Both the position numbers and the translations under genes were made by a program. From NCBI RefSeq assembly GCF_000973105.1, contig NC_015844.1, positions 5,266,501 through 5,330,500 of the forward strand: 64,000 bases of DNA, read 5' to 3'. Below are positions 26,934 through 34,681 of this stretch, piece by piece. This DNA is from Zobellia galactanivorans (GTDB taxonomy: Bacteria; Bacteroidota; Bacteroidia; Flavobacteriales; Flavobacteriaceae). Position 1 is the stretch's first letter. Each line of letters begins with the position of its first letter. The notes under the pieces were generated by a model. The model made no database searches, was not told the origin of the DNA, and worked only from the letters and a program-made list of their open reading frames with translations.

Positions 26934-27074
26934 ATGTCAAAAGAAAAAGGTAAAGATTCTCAAGAACGCTCCAAGTACGATGAAACTCTAAAGATAAATA
27001 CCTCTTTAGAAGATGTTCTAAAGGTTTCAATACCTAAAAAGGATAAAAAAGAAAAATGCCTAGATGGTATATGA
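26934..27074 (+). CDS. 46-aa acidic/basic small protein, third gene of the Panacea operon
   Basis: Starts MSKEKGKDSQERSKYDETLK, then INTSLEDVLKVSIPKKDKKE and a short tail. Highly charged and probably soluble, with the motif YDETLKINTSLEDVLKV that could be a short helical binding peptide. The ATG lies nine bases after the previous stop. I do not know its function. Confidence 0.5.
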   Translation: MSKEKGKDSQERSKYDETLKINTSLEDVLKVSIPKKDKKEKCLDGI

Positions 27075-27349
27075 TTGTCTGGTACAATTTAAACTGTACA
27101 TGGTGTCATATTATGTCTTTAGGTCAAGAATACGCCCCCTTTATGGAAGAGGTCAGCAAGAAATAACAGATCTGTTTTGGTGGCACAACCTAGGTGACAT
27201 GAATGAAAGCGAAATCAGGGCGTGTAGGAAATCGTCAAATGTTCCTTCACATATAAAGGTTGGTTTTGAATTCTCTGCAAGAGCGTAGAGGGTTAGAAAT
27301 CCTGAAACCGCTCCTTTAAAAAAAAGACCAAAATAGGTTTATCCTACTC

Positions 27350-27493
27350 TCAATTTATACACTCGGCCACATTGAATATAGATGCCACAGCAACATCTAT
27401 GGCGTAATCAAGAAAGCGTTCCCCGTTTCCCCCTAGGGAATCGATCAATAGATTTGTTATTAGTTCTTCTTTTCTGATGTTTGATGTTTCCAT
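27350..27493 (-). CDS. 47-aa hypothetical protein
   Basis: Starts METSNIRKEELITNLLIDSL, then GGNGERFLDYAIDVAVASIF and a short tail. The amphipathic helix-turn-helix look and codon use make it more gene-like than the sequence around it. It is convergent with the Panacea operon. I do not recognise it. Confidence 0.35.
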   Translation of the reverse strand: METSNIRKEELITNLLIDSLGGNGERFLDYAIDVAVASIFNVAECIN

Positions 27494-27535
27494 GTACTTA
27501 TAACGGAATCCACTTGTATTTTCTTGAAATAATTC

Positions 27536-28045
27536 GACGAAAGGGTCATTCCGCCCCGAAACCCCCTATTTATGGGAGTTCCAAGAAAAAAAGGAGTAAC
27601 TGGATTAACTTTTCCTATTTACAGGTCTTTTTATTTATACTTTATTTATTTTTTCTATTATTTTCCATAAATAATCGGAAAAAAACAAAAAAGTGACTCC
27701 ATTCCCTTGGAACACCCTTATTTTACGGGCAATTCCAAGGGAATGACTTTTTAGACCAGTGAACCCAAGATTTAGTCTAATTCCTTGGAACTCCCTTATT
27801 TTACTTGTGTTTACAAAGGAATTAACTTAAAAAACAACTCACTCCAAACCTTTAGATTTTAGCAAAAGTGACACCCTTTTATTGAAATTTGGGCCAAAAT
27901 GTTAAGAATTTTAACAAGCAAGAAAATCATAAATTTTACTTAAAGGCTAATGTTTACCTAGCCAATGCGCTTGAAAAAGACAGGCCCACCCCCCGAACGC
28001 AAATCATGCTACAAAGTTTGGGTTAATTCCAAGGTGTATCAGTTT
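27536..28045. repeat. Repeat-rich non-coding region, candidate origin or res site
   Basis: About 500 bases without a gene, directly before the resolvase. Two copies of TTGGAACxCCCTTATTTTAC occur 78 bases apart (27707-27726 and 27785-27804), each inside a larger imperfect inverted repeat. The first is flanked by a perfect 13-bp stem (CATTCCCTTGGAA, 27700-27712, with its complement at 27733-27745); the second by an 8-bp stem. A weaker copy lies at about 27547-27585 and a part copy (TTAATTCCAAGG) at about 28023. The layout suits resolvase or replication-initiator binding. Confidence 0.6.
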
Positions 28046-28158
28046 TAGGGCATGATTTATTCATGACCATTTTTTTTATTAGTAAAGCTTACTTTTTATA
28101 GGGGTTATTTGTGTGTCAATTGTACCTACCTTATTTTTGATACAGTAAATTAGAGTTT

Positions 28159-28752
28159 ATGAAAGCACGATACGTAAGAATTTCGACACCTGATCAAAAA
28201 CTAGAACGCCAACTATCCAAGAAACACGCCGACGAAACATTGTTTATTGATATTTGCAGCGGCTCGATACCATTTAATGAGCGGCCACAAGGAAAGGTCC
28301 TTTTAAATTCTTCGGACGTTACATACTTAACGGTCCACGCAATAGACCGATTAGGGCGCAATACCTTAGACATCTTGCAGACGCTCGACAAACTAGATCA
28401 AAAGGGCGTTACGGTCAAAATCGAAAACCTTGGTATTGAATCGCGAATAGACGGCAAGCCTAATCAAGTATTTAAACTGATTACTTCCGTACTGGCCAAC
28501 GTCGCCGAAATGGAACGCGAAACGATGTTAGAAAGACAGCGCGAAGGCATTGCAATAGCTAAGGCCAAAGGCAAATATAAAGGCCGTTTAAGAGGCTCTA
28601 AAGAAGATAAAGAAGTTTTCCTATCCAAATACCCACAGGTCGTAAAAAGATTAAAGCAAGGCCATAGTTTACGCAATACATCAAAGCTTTGTGATGTTTC
28701 GGTAAATACAGTAAGGAAAGTAAAAAAACATCTATTCGATAACATTCGATAG
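28159..28752 (+). CDS. Small serine recombinase (resolvase/invertase family)
   Basis: 197 aa. Catalytic domain with Ser9 in YVRISTPDQKLERQL and the conserved VHAIDRLGRNTLDILQ; a long E helix (NVAEMERETMLERQREGIA) and GKYKGR; a C-terminal HTH (SLRNTSKLCDVSVNTVRKVKK). Such enzymes resolve dimers or invert DNA. It lies just after a repeat-rich region that could hold its sites, and it may resolve multimers of a circular replicating form of the element. Confidence 0.9.
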   Translation: MKARYVRISTPDQKLERQLSKKHADETLFIDICSGSIPFNERPQGKVLLNSSDVTYLTVHAIDRLGRNTLDILQTLDKLDQKGVTVKIENLGIESRIDGKPNQVFKLITSVLANVAEMERETMLERQREGIAIAKAKGKYKGRLRGSKEDKEVFLSKYPQVVKRLKQGHSLRNTSKLCDVSVNTVRKVKKHLFDNIR

Positions 28753-28912
28753 TTACACAATATCCATTTGTCAAACGGATATAAAATTGCGCAGAATTAA
28801 TAATAAAACCCATAGCGGAACTACGGGTTATATTACTGCGATTTGTTTTTGGACGTTCAAATCACTTCAAATATAATCATATTCCGTGAAGGGTTTATAA
28901 AATCACTTTTTT

Positions 28913-29200
28913 ATGAATCATTCGCAATTTAATTTATTGCTGCAAAAACAGAATCAAGCAATAGAACTAACACAAGGGTTAAAAGAAAAATTAGAAAGTA
29001 TTCTTAATCCACCGCAACCCGAATTATTAAGTCCTAAAGAAATTTCATTTCTACTTAACCGCTCTTATCAATCGGTAATGAAATATCTAAAGGAAAACCA
29101 ATTAAGCCCCGTCTATAGGGGTCGCGTAGCCCTATATAGGTACGATGAAGTTTTGAAACTCGCTAAAAAATTAGGAATAACAACTAAAAAAATTGCCTAA
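28913..29200 (+). CDS. Excisionase-like helix-turn-helix protein
   Basis: 95 aa. A coiled N-terminal ~45 residues precede a winged HTH (LLSPKEISFLLNRSYQSVMK, then YRGRVALYRYDEVLKLAKKL), the HTH_17/MerR-like fold used by Xis/AlpA proteins. It may be the recombination directionality factor or the regulator of the replication genes. Its stop overlaps the start of the next gene by one base, so it is the first gene of a six-gene run. Confidence 0.8.
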   Translation: MNHSQFNLLLQKQNQAIELTQGLKEKLESILNPPQPELLSPKEISFLLNRSYQSVMKYLKENQLSPVYRGRVALYRYDEVLKLAKKLGITTKKIA

Positions 29201-30666
29201 TGAACAGCAGTTTATCCAAAATAATTTCAGACTTACACATTGAAGCGGCAAATCTTGAAGTTCATAGATTTTGGAAGGTAAAACGAAATTCTAAAGACCC
29301 TTCTAAATTTGTCGTTCTACCAAATGAAGTAGATTTTATTGAATGGCTCAAATCGTTAGGTGTTTGTTTTGAATACGCTACAAATTCTTTAGTTCAAGAG
29401 AAAAACGGAATTATCACGCCAATTGAAATCGGCCAATTGAAGCATATTGTACGCGACGCTATCTTGGAAATGCCTGACGTAATAGACGAGGACATAACAA
29501 AAGATGTCGTTCTTAATATGATAATGGCCAATGAAGCGCGACTATTTAGAGCTAAAGGAGTTTTGGAGTTCTTGCCTACGAAGAAATTTAATTGGCTTAG
29601 AGCGACAAAAGACACAGCTTATTTTCCCTTTAATAACTGTATTGTCGAAGTGGTCAAGAACGATGTAAAAACCGTTTCCTATGATGTTTTAGGCGATCGA
29701 GTGATATGGAAATCACAAATAATTGACAGGGATTTTGAATTACTTGAGCCGGATGGTTCGGATTGGGCCGATTTTATTTTTCATGCTGCGGGCGGAACTC
29801 AAGAATTAGTCGACAACCTAAACAATGCCCTTGGTTATTTGTTACACGATTACAAAGACCAATCGAACGCATTTTTTACAGTCTTCGGCGAATCGGTTGA
29901 TGATTCGAGCAAAGGCGGGGGCGCGGGTAAGGGGTTGGTTTCAAATGCTTTATCCTACGTTGTTAATACAACGTTCAAGGACATGCGCCAATTTTCCCCC
30001 CAAGACCCCTTTGCTTGGAGCGGTGTAACTAATCAGACCAAAATTCTAGTTCTATCGGACTTAAAAAAAGGGTTTGATCATTCCATTCTGTATAACATGG
30101 TTACGGATTCAATTGAGGTCAACCGAAAAAACAAACCTGTAGAAATTATCGAGTTTGAAAATTCACCAAAGATTCTGGCATCTACTAATTACAGTATCGA
30201 TATGAGTACTGGACATGGAAATCGCCGTCTTAGATTGGTTGAATTTGCGCCTTACTTTAATGCCGAACATACCCCAGTTCATAAATACGGCCACTTGTTT
30301 TTTAAGGACTGGAACGACGAAGATTGGAACAAATTCTATTCGTATTTATTCATTTGCGTTGCCCAGTATTTAAGTAAAGGGTTTCCGCGAATAGGTGAAT
30401 CTCATTCTGCCAAAAAGAAAAGAGTACTTGAAGCTTACGGGGCTGCGGATCTTTATGACTGGTTGGCCGAATACAGTACGGAAGGCGAATATTTACCTTT
30501 TAGTGATGTCTATATAGATTATTCAAGTTCAAGGCATGTGTCAAAGCCTATGGGTAAAAACATCTTTTCAAAACGATTAAATGAGGTTGCCGATTTGCTA
30601 GAAAAACCAATCGACATTGTTGAACATGCTAAAGTCAAAAAAATAAAGATATGCAGTACGAAATAA
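29200..30666 (+). CDS. SF3/D5-like replicative helicase
   Basis: 488 aa. An N-terminal ~180 residues of unknown fold, then a phage/plasmid D5-like AAA+ helicase: GESVDDSSKGGGAGKGLVSN holds Walker A, KILVLSDLKKGF Walker B, and PKILASTNYSID the motif-C Asn; GHGNRRLRLVEFAPYF is the arginine region. Such helicases drive replication of phages, plasmids and satellites. The start codon overlaps the HTH gene and the end overlaps the primase gene by 16 bases. Confidence 0.82.
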   Translation: MNSSLSKIISDLHIEAANLEVHRFWKVKRNSKDPSKFVVLPNEVDFIEWLKSLGVCFEYATNSLVQEKNGIITPIEIGQLKHIVRDAILEMPDVIDEDITKDVVLNMIMANEARLFRAKGVLEFLPTKKFNWLRATKDTAYFPFNNCIVEVVKNDVKTVSYDVLGDRVIWKSQIIDRDFELLEPDGSDWADFIFHAAGGTQELVDNLNNALGYLLHDYKDQSNAFFTVFGESVDDSSKGGGAGKGLVSNALSYVVNTTFKDMRQFSPQDPFAWSGVTNQTKILVLSDLKKGFDHSILYNMVTDSIEVNRKNKPVEIIEFENSPKILASTNYSIDMSTGHGNRRLRLVEFAPYFNAEHTPVHKYGHLFFKDWNDEDWNKFYSYLFICVAQYLSKGFPRIGESHSAKKKRVLEAYGAADLYDWLAEYSTEGEYLPFSDVYIDYSSSRHVSKPMGKNIFSKRLNEVADLLEKPIDIVEHAKVKKIKICSTK

Positions 30667-31514
30667 TCTATGTTCCGTACACGCCGAACAGTAAAAAGGA
30701 CTGTCCAAAATGCGGAGGAAAAAAGACCTTGACATTATTTATGAATCGGTTAACTGGCGAGGTATATCCCGATACCTTTGGCACTTGTGATCGCCAAGAA
30801 TCATGCGGATATAACAATCGGCCGAAACGTACTACAAGGACTTCTAAAGAGGTAATAAAACCGACACCCCCAAAGCCAATAGATTATATCGACATCCAAG
30901 AAGTTATCAATAGAGAATTAGAAGGTAACAACCATTTTTTCACTTTCTTACGGGGTTGTATTGGAACTGATGGTTTAAATCATGTCAAAATGAAATATCG
31001 GCTTGGAACATCTATTGAACACAGCAAATTTGTCGCATTCCCCCAGATAGATGAAAAGGGTCGATGCAGACAAATTAAAGAGATGCTTTACGACCCCAAA
31101 ACCGGAAAAAGAAAGAAGATTAAAGGGGCGCAAAGATGGGCTTTTGAAAAATTCAGATACCCTAATTTAAACTTGGAACAATGTTTTTTTGGATCACATC
31201 TAATTGCCGGAAATGAAAAGCCAATCGCCTTGGTTGAAAGCGAAAAAACAGCTTTGATTTGTTCTTATTTCATACCTGATTATATATGGTTGGCAACTGG
31301 TTGCCTCACAATGTTAACCCCTCAAAGGTGCGCATTTCTAAAAGGGCGAAAACTTATACTTTACCCTGATAAGGGAAAAGCTTTTGCCATTTGGAAAATG
31401 AAAGCTGCAAAAATAAAAGGCACAGCATCGATAACGGTTAGTGATTATTTAGAAACGAAAAGCGAGGTAAAAGAAGGTGATGACCTTGCAGACTTAATAT
31501 TGAAAAAACTATGA
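30651..31514 (+). CDS. Zinc-ribbon/TOPRIM-like primase
   Basis: 287 aa. N-terminal zinc ribbon CPKCGGKKTLTL...CDRQESCGYN (primase/helicase type), then a linker, then a TOPRIM-like block with the conserved Glu in IALVESEKTALICSYF and the Asp in KLILYPDKGKAFAIW (the second acidic position of the usual DxD reads lysine/glycine here). It matches the DUF6371-type proteins found in Bacteroidetes mobile elements. It would make primers for the helicase above. Confidence 0.75.
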   Translation: MQYEIIYVPYTPNSKKDCPKCGGKKTLTLFMNRLTGEVYPDTFGTCDRQESCGYNNRPKRTTRTSKEVIKPTPPKPIDYIDIQEVINRELEGNNHFFTFLRGCIGTDGLNHVKMKYRLGTSIEHSKFVAFPQIDEKGRCRQIKEMLYDPKTGKRKKIKGAQRWAFEKFRYPNLNLEQCFFGSHLIAGNEKPIALVESEKTALICSYFIPDYIWLATGCLTMLTPQRCAFLKGRKLILYPDKGKAFAIWKMKAAKIKGTASITVSDYLETKSEVKEGDDLADLILKKL

Positions 31515-32023
31515 AAGATACAGCGATAGTACATTATGCTAGAGAGCCATTTGATAAGGATTCCGGCGCAATTTACGGTCTATATATATACCATGAAGGA
31601 AACCTTAAAAGCTTTTGTTCTAACGGCTCTGAAAAAGGGGAATTAAGCGCAATCGACGATTACGCTTATTACATAGACAAACTCATTGGAAAAGGCACTA
31701 AAATAGTTCATTGGGGACAGGATCGGGTTGACTTCGGATGGCAACATATCGCATTTAGATACGAAGAACTTTACCGACACACCCCAGACTTCTATCTATA
31801 CTATGGGGAAAACGAATTTAATCTTGCTTGGGAACTATTGAAAAAATTCGGTTTCAATTATGCCGCACATCCAAGATTAAACAGTTTGGCGGAAATGAAC
31901 GGTTGGACAAAATACAATTCGACAAAAGACCCATCCATTTTATTTGACCACAGGCGAACAGAATTAATAGTAAAAATTTATAAAGCATTTATTTCTAACA
32001 CTTTAAAAACAAACGAAAAATGA
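31511..32023 (+). CDS. Unknown protein in the replication operon
   Basis: 170 aa. Features: TAIVHYAREPFDKDSGAIYG, KIVHWGQDRVDFGWQHIAFR, AHPRLNSLAEMNGW, and a basic C-terminus. The arrangement of H, D, R and later D/H residues hints at a ribonuclease-H-like exonuclease fold, but I cannot confirm catalytic acids. Starts four bases before the primase stop (ATGA), so it is coupled to replication genes. Confidence 0.5.
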   Translation: MKDTAIVHYAREPFDKDSGAIYGLYIYHEGNLKSFCSNGSEKGELSAIDDYAYYIDKLIGKGTKIVHWGQDRVDFGWQHIAFRYEELYRHTPDFYLYYGENEFNLAWELLKKFGFNYAAHPRLNSLAEMNGWTKYNSTKDPSILFDHRRTELIVKIYKAFISNTLKTNEK

Positions 32024-32553
32024 AAAACAAGAGAATAAGAGTAGGGATTAACACATCAAAGAAAGTCAAACTAGAAAGTGAACTACAAGCCAAGGCCGTA
32101 AAGTGGCAAGCACGAAAGACAGCTTTAGATTCGATAAACAAATCGTTAAAGGCGAATTTCTCCACAATTGAAGAACTTAACATTTTTTTGGATGAAAAAA
32201 CAGGTTTCCCAAATAGAAGCATGTCCGCATTGGCTTTTAATATTCAAGACGAATACGACGCATTTGTCAAAGTTGCTGATGCAACAATTGATAAAGGTAT
32301 TTTTGAAACTGATGAAAATGGGGACTTGGTAAAACTAAAGAATGGTAGTTTTATCTTTACAAAAGAGGCTGCCGAACAAATTGCTAACGACTGCGGAAAT
32401 TATATCGAAGGTGAACGACTTGAAATTTACTTAAAAATGAAGGAGTTCCAAAAGTTCTATAATTCTTTGGATACCCGCTATAGGAATGGCGGAGGTTGTA
32501 GGTTTCAAGGTTCAGCGCAAATGACAATAAGTGAATATTATTTCGCGGATTAA
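32020..32553 (+). CDS. Unknown helical protein in the replication operon
   Basis: 177 aa, very basic N-terminus (KNKRIRVGINTSKKVKLESE), the rest helical with no motif I recognise (TGFPNRSMSALAFNIQDEY, GRFQGSAQMT near the end). It overlaps the previous gene by four bases and is followed by a terminator, so it ends the replication operon. Confidence 0.5.
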   Translation: MKNKRIRVGINTSKKVKLESELQAKAVKWQARKTALDSINKSLKANFSTIEELNIFLDEKTGFPNRSMSALAFNIQDEYDAFVKVADATIDKGIFETDENGDLVKLKNGSFIFTKEAAEQIANDCGNYIEGERLEIYLKMKEFQKFYNSLDTRYRNGGGCRFQGSAQMTISEYYFAD

Positions 32554-32559
32554 AATCAC

Positions 32560-32594
32560 AGGCCCAGAGGTTAATTCTTCTGGGCTTTTTTATT
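32560..32594 (+). terminator. Terminator of the element's replication operon
   Basis: The stem GCCCAGA/TCTGGGC is followed by TTTTTTATTATTTTT, just after the stop at 32553. Confidence 0.88.
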
Positions 32595-32604
32595 ATTTTT
32601 AAGT

Positions 32605-32724
32605 ATGGATTTCAGCGATTGGACTTGGTACGAAATAGTTGGAGCGGCGATTCTGTTTGTTGTAGTCTTTATAGTTGGTAATTGGGTCAACGATAAGGCC
32701 TACAAAAGCAGATGGAAGAATTAA
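32605..32724 (+). CDS. Small membrane protein (39 aa)
   Basis: A 39-codon frame MDFSDWTWYEIVGAAILFVV and on, with a single transmembrane helix and a basic tail (DKAYKSRWKN). It starts eleven bases after the terminator and ends overlapping the convergent gene by four bases. Confidence 0.45.
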   Translation: MDFSDWTWYEIVGAAILFVVVFIVGNWVNDKAYKSRWKN

Positions 32725-32987
32725 AACCTCGTCAACTCCCACCCGTATTTTGGTATAGCCCAATACCCCAAAACATTCATTACATGCCTTACCGTACCTC
32801 CTGGATAACGATAATATAAATTTAAGCTACGATTATCCCATTCCACATAAAAACCCTCTAAACCCAAAGGTCTAATTTCCTCTAAACCTTCGTCTTTTAT
32901 TGCTTCCTCATACCTTTCTTTGCCAATTTCGACCAATAATTGCCGAATAGCCTTTTTATCGTAGTTTCTAAATACTTGCTTGGACAT
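32721..32987 (-). CDS. Hypothetical protein
   Basis: 88 aa, soluble-looking, with a helical N-half (RNYDKKAIRQLLVEIGKERY) and a strand-rich C-half (FYVEWDNRSLNLYYRYPGG). No recognised domain. It is downstream of the SRAP gene on the same strand (35 bases apart), so probably co-transcribed with it. Confidence 0.45.
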   Translation of the reverse strand: MSKQVFRNYDKKAIRQLLVEIGKERYEEAIKDEGLEEIRPLGLEGFYVEWDNRSLNLYYRYPGGTVRHVMNVLGYWAIPKYGWELTRF

Positions 32988-33022
32988 AATCCAAAAATAC
33001 GGATTATTTCCATAAATATCAT

Positions 33023-33733
33023 TTATTGAATATTCAATTCTGGGTAATCAATTTTAGTTATTGATTGCAAGTTGTCGGCATCAAAACCACGCTTATATAT
33101 ATCCCTAGTTACTGGGTACGCCTCAATTTCTTTGGTAGTGAAACCCACTTTCATTAATTCTGTAATGCCATTTGATGTAAGATCAGGACGTAACCAATCG
33201 GTTTCAAAACTTTCATCTAATATTAAGGGTTGTCTTTTCTTTTGATTATGAATTTTTGAAAATTGTTCGTTTGCCGGCATAGTTAGTATTGAACAGCTAA
33301 AAAAATCATCATCCAATTCGGTATAAAGGCCAGCAAAACAGAATAAAGAATCATCATCATAATGGCAGAAATAAGGGTAAGAAGCATTGTTAAAACGATG
33401 CGGTTCATGAAAGCCGTCCGCAAGTATCAAACAACGATAGTTTTCGGCCGAGTTTTTATAAGTGTTGGAAGTTAGGACCGTTTCGGATTTCGCGTTAAGC
33501 GTATTGTATTTCTTTTGAAAAGCTTGTATATCCTTCTTTCCAAAATCAGGAATCAAACCCCACATTGCCGGATAAATCATGTCCGGTTCATCCATTTTTA
33601 CGATGTATAAATTAGGGTGGGCAAATCCATTTGCCCGATAGTAGGGAGTGTATTCCAACGGTATAGCGAATTGCCGTCTGGTATTACGTTCGATTTCCTC
33701 CCTTTGTTTTCTTAATGTTGTAGAATAGCACAT
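33023..33733 (-). CDS. SRAP-domain protein (HMCES/YedK family)
   Basis: 236 aa. Cys2 after the initiator Met (MCYST) is the residue that crosslinks to abasic sites in ssDNA. Other active-site features: YNTLNAKSE (Asn), LADGFHEP (Glu), and the histidine in KIHNQKKRQPLIL, where the usual IHxRMP is altered to IHNQKKRQP. Such proteins protect abasic sites and are frequent on mobile elements. It sits just inside the right end and reads toward the middle. Confidence 0.9.
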   Translation of the reverse strand: MCYSTTLRKQREEIERNTRRQFAIPLEYTPYYRANGFAHPNLYIVKMDEPDMIYPAMWGLIPDFGKKDIQAFQKKYNTLNAKSETVLTSNTYKNSAENYRCLILADGFHEPHRFNNASYPYFCHYDDDSLFCFAGLYTELDDDFFSCSILTMPANEQFSKIHNQKKRQPLILDESFETDWLRPDLTSNGITELMKVGFTTKEIEAYPVTRDIYKRGFDADNLQSITKIDYPELNIQ

Positions 33734-33768
33734 ACCTACAAATTAAGAAATAATTTTTATTTTTACGG

Positions 33769-33815
33769 TTTCCCCCTCATTCTATACAATAACAGCACTA
33801 GTCGTGTGGTGCGGG
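33769..33815. other. Right attachment site (element/comM junction)
   Basis: The element half (33769-33796) has TTTCCCCCTCATTCTATACA and leads into CAGC; the comM half has a GCGGG arm at equal distance from the centre. Together with the left end it rebuilds a 54-base attP-like dyad and a comM attB-like site, both centred on the same GC. Confidence 0.85.
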
Positions 33816-34630
33816 TTCCTGAAAGGACGTTGGCTCATCAGGCCCATATTCTTGATTTTCCCTACAACACTATGGATCTTTGTTGTTTCCAAAGCCTCAT
33901 GTAAGGTCATTGGCGGGAGTATGGACGGTAAGCGTTTGGCCAACATGGTCTTTCCGGCCCCCGGGGGACCTATTAAAATGATATTATGGCCTCCAGCCGC
34001 GGCAATCTCCATGCAACGCTTGATACTTTCCTGCCCTTTGACATCGGCAAAATCATATTCGGGAAAATCCAAGGCCTTATAAAACTCCTCTTTGGTATCT
34101 ACTATGATTTGTTCCAAGGGCGTACCTTTATCAAAAAAGGAAATGACCTCACTGATATTGGTAACCCCATACACCTTTAATCCTGGTTCTATAGCTGCCT
34201 CTTTGGCATTTTCCATGGGAAGAATAAATCCCTCAAAACCTTCCTCCCTAGCCTTGATAGCAATGGGCAAAGCTCCCTTTATGGGTTGCAGACTACCATC
34301 TAGCGATAGTTCGCCCATAATGATATACTTATCAAGGTCATTGGACTTTATTTGGTTCGAGGCCGTTAAAATACCAATGGCCAAGGTAAGGTCATAAGCC
34401 GAACCTTCCTTTCTTAAATCGGCCGGAGCCATATTTATGGTGATTTTTTTGCCCGGTATCTTATACCCATTGTTCAGTAAGGCAGCGGCAATACGGTAAT
34501 TACTTTCTTTAACGGCATTGTCGGGAAGGCCTACCAAGTGGTAACCTACCCCCTTATCTATGTTGACTTCGACGGTAATAGTGGTTGCATCAACCCCAAA
34601 AACCGAACTTCCGTAAACTTTCGTTAGCAT
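33793..34630 (-). pseudogene. comM: YifB/ComM Mg-chelatase-like ATPase, N-terminal fragment
   Basis: The N-terminal ~279 residues: the ChlI-like domain (VYGSSVFGVDATTITVEVNI, DLTLAIGILTASNQI), then Walker A GPPGAGKTML (residues 221-228) and RPFRNPHHTTS, after which the frame runs into element sequence (VIV) and stops at 33782. The rest of the gene is at 20840-21541. It lies 51 bases downstream of the penicillin-acylase-family gene, on the same strand. In other bacteria ComM is a DNA-branch-migration helicase for natural transformation. Confidence 0.94.
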
Positions 34631-34681
34631 TGTTATGGTTGTTTCGAGTAACTATTTATCGATTAAATCACATCCTTCCCC

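Larger units (their letters stand above)
21541..33795. mobile_element. Integrative element inserted in comM by a large serine integrase (about 12.25 kb)
   Basis: Both ends interrupt comM at the same codon (shared CAGC at 21538-21541 and 33793-33796). The terminal 28 bases at each end are inverted copies of each other (21 of 28 match). The element encodes a 536-aa large serine recombinase, an excisionase-like HTH protein, a small serine resolvase, a helicase/primase module, two toxin-antitoxin-like cargo pairs and an SRAP protein. It is visibly more AT-rich than the flanks, although the recombinase genes are less so. No relaxase, coupling protein, VirB/Tra, capsid, terminase or lysis gene is visible. 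The central dinucleotide of both dyads is GC at 21540-21541 and 33795-33796. Confidence 0.93.

Noticed and set aside
27064-27288. 74-codon plus-strand frame after the Panacea operon
   Set aside because: Overlaps the 46-aa gene's end and has an unlikely composition (many Arg/Trp/His); not supported.
21541-33795. Conjugative element (ICE)
   Set aside because: No relaxase, coupling ATPase or secretion genes are visible, and the length leaves no room for them.
21541-33795. Complete prophage
   Set aside because: No capsid, portal, terminase, tail or lysis genes; only integration, replication and cargo genes.
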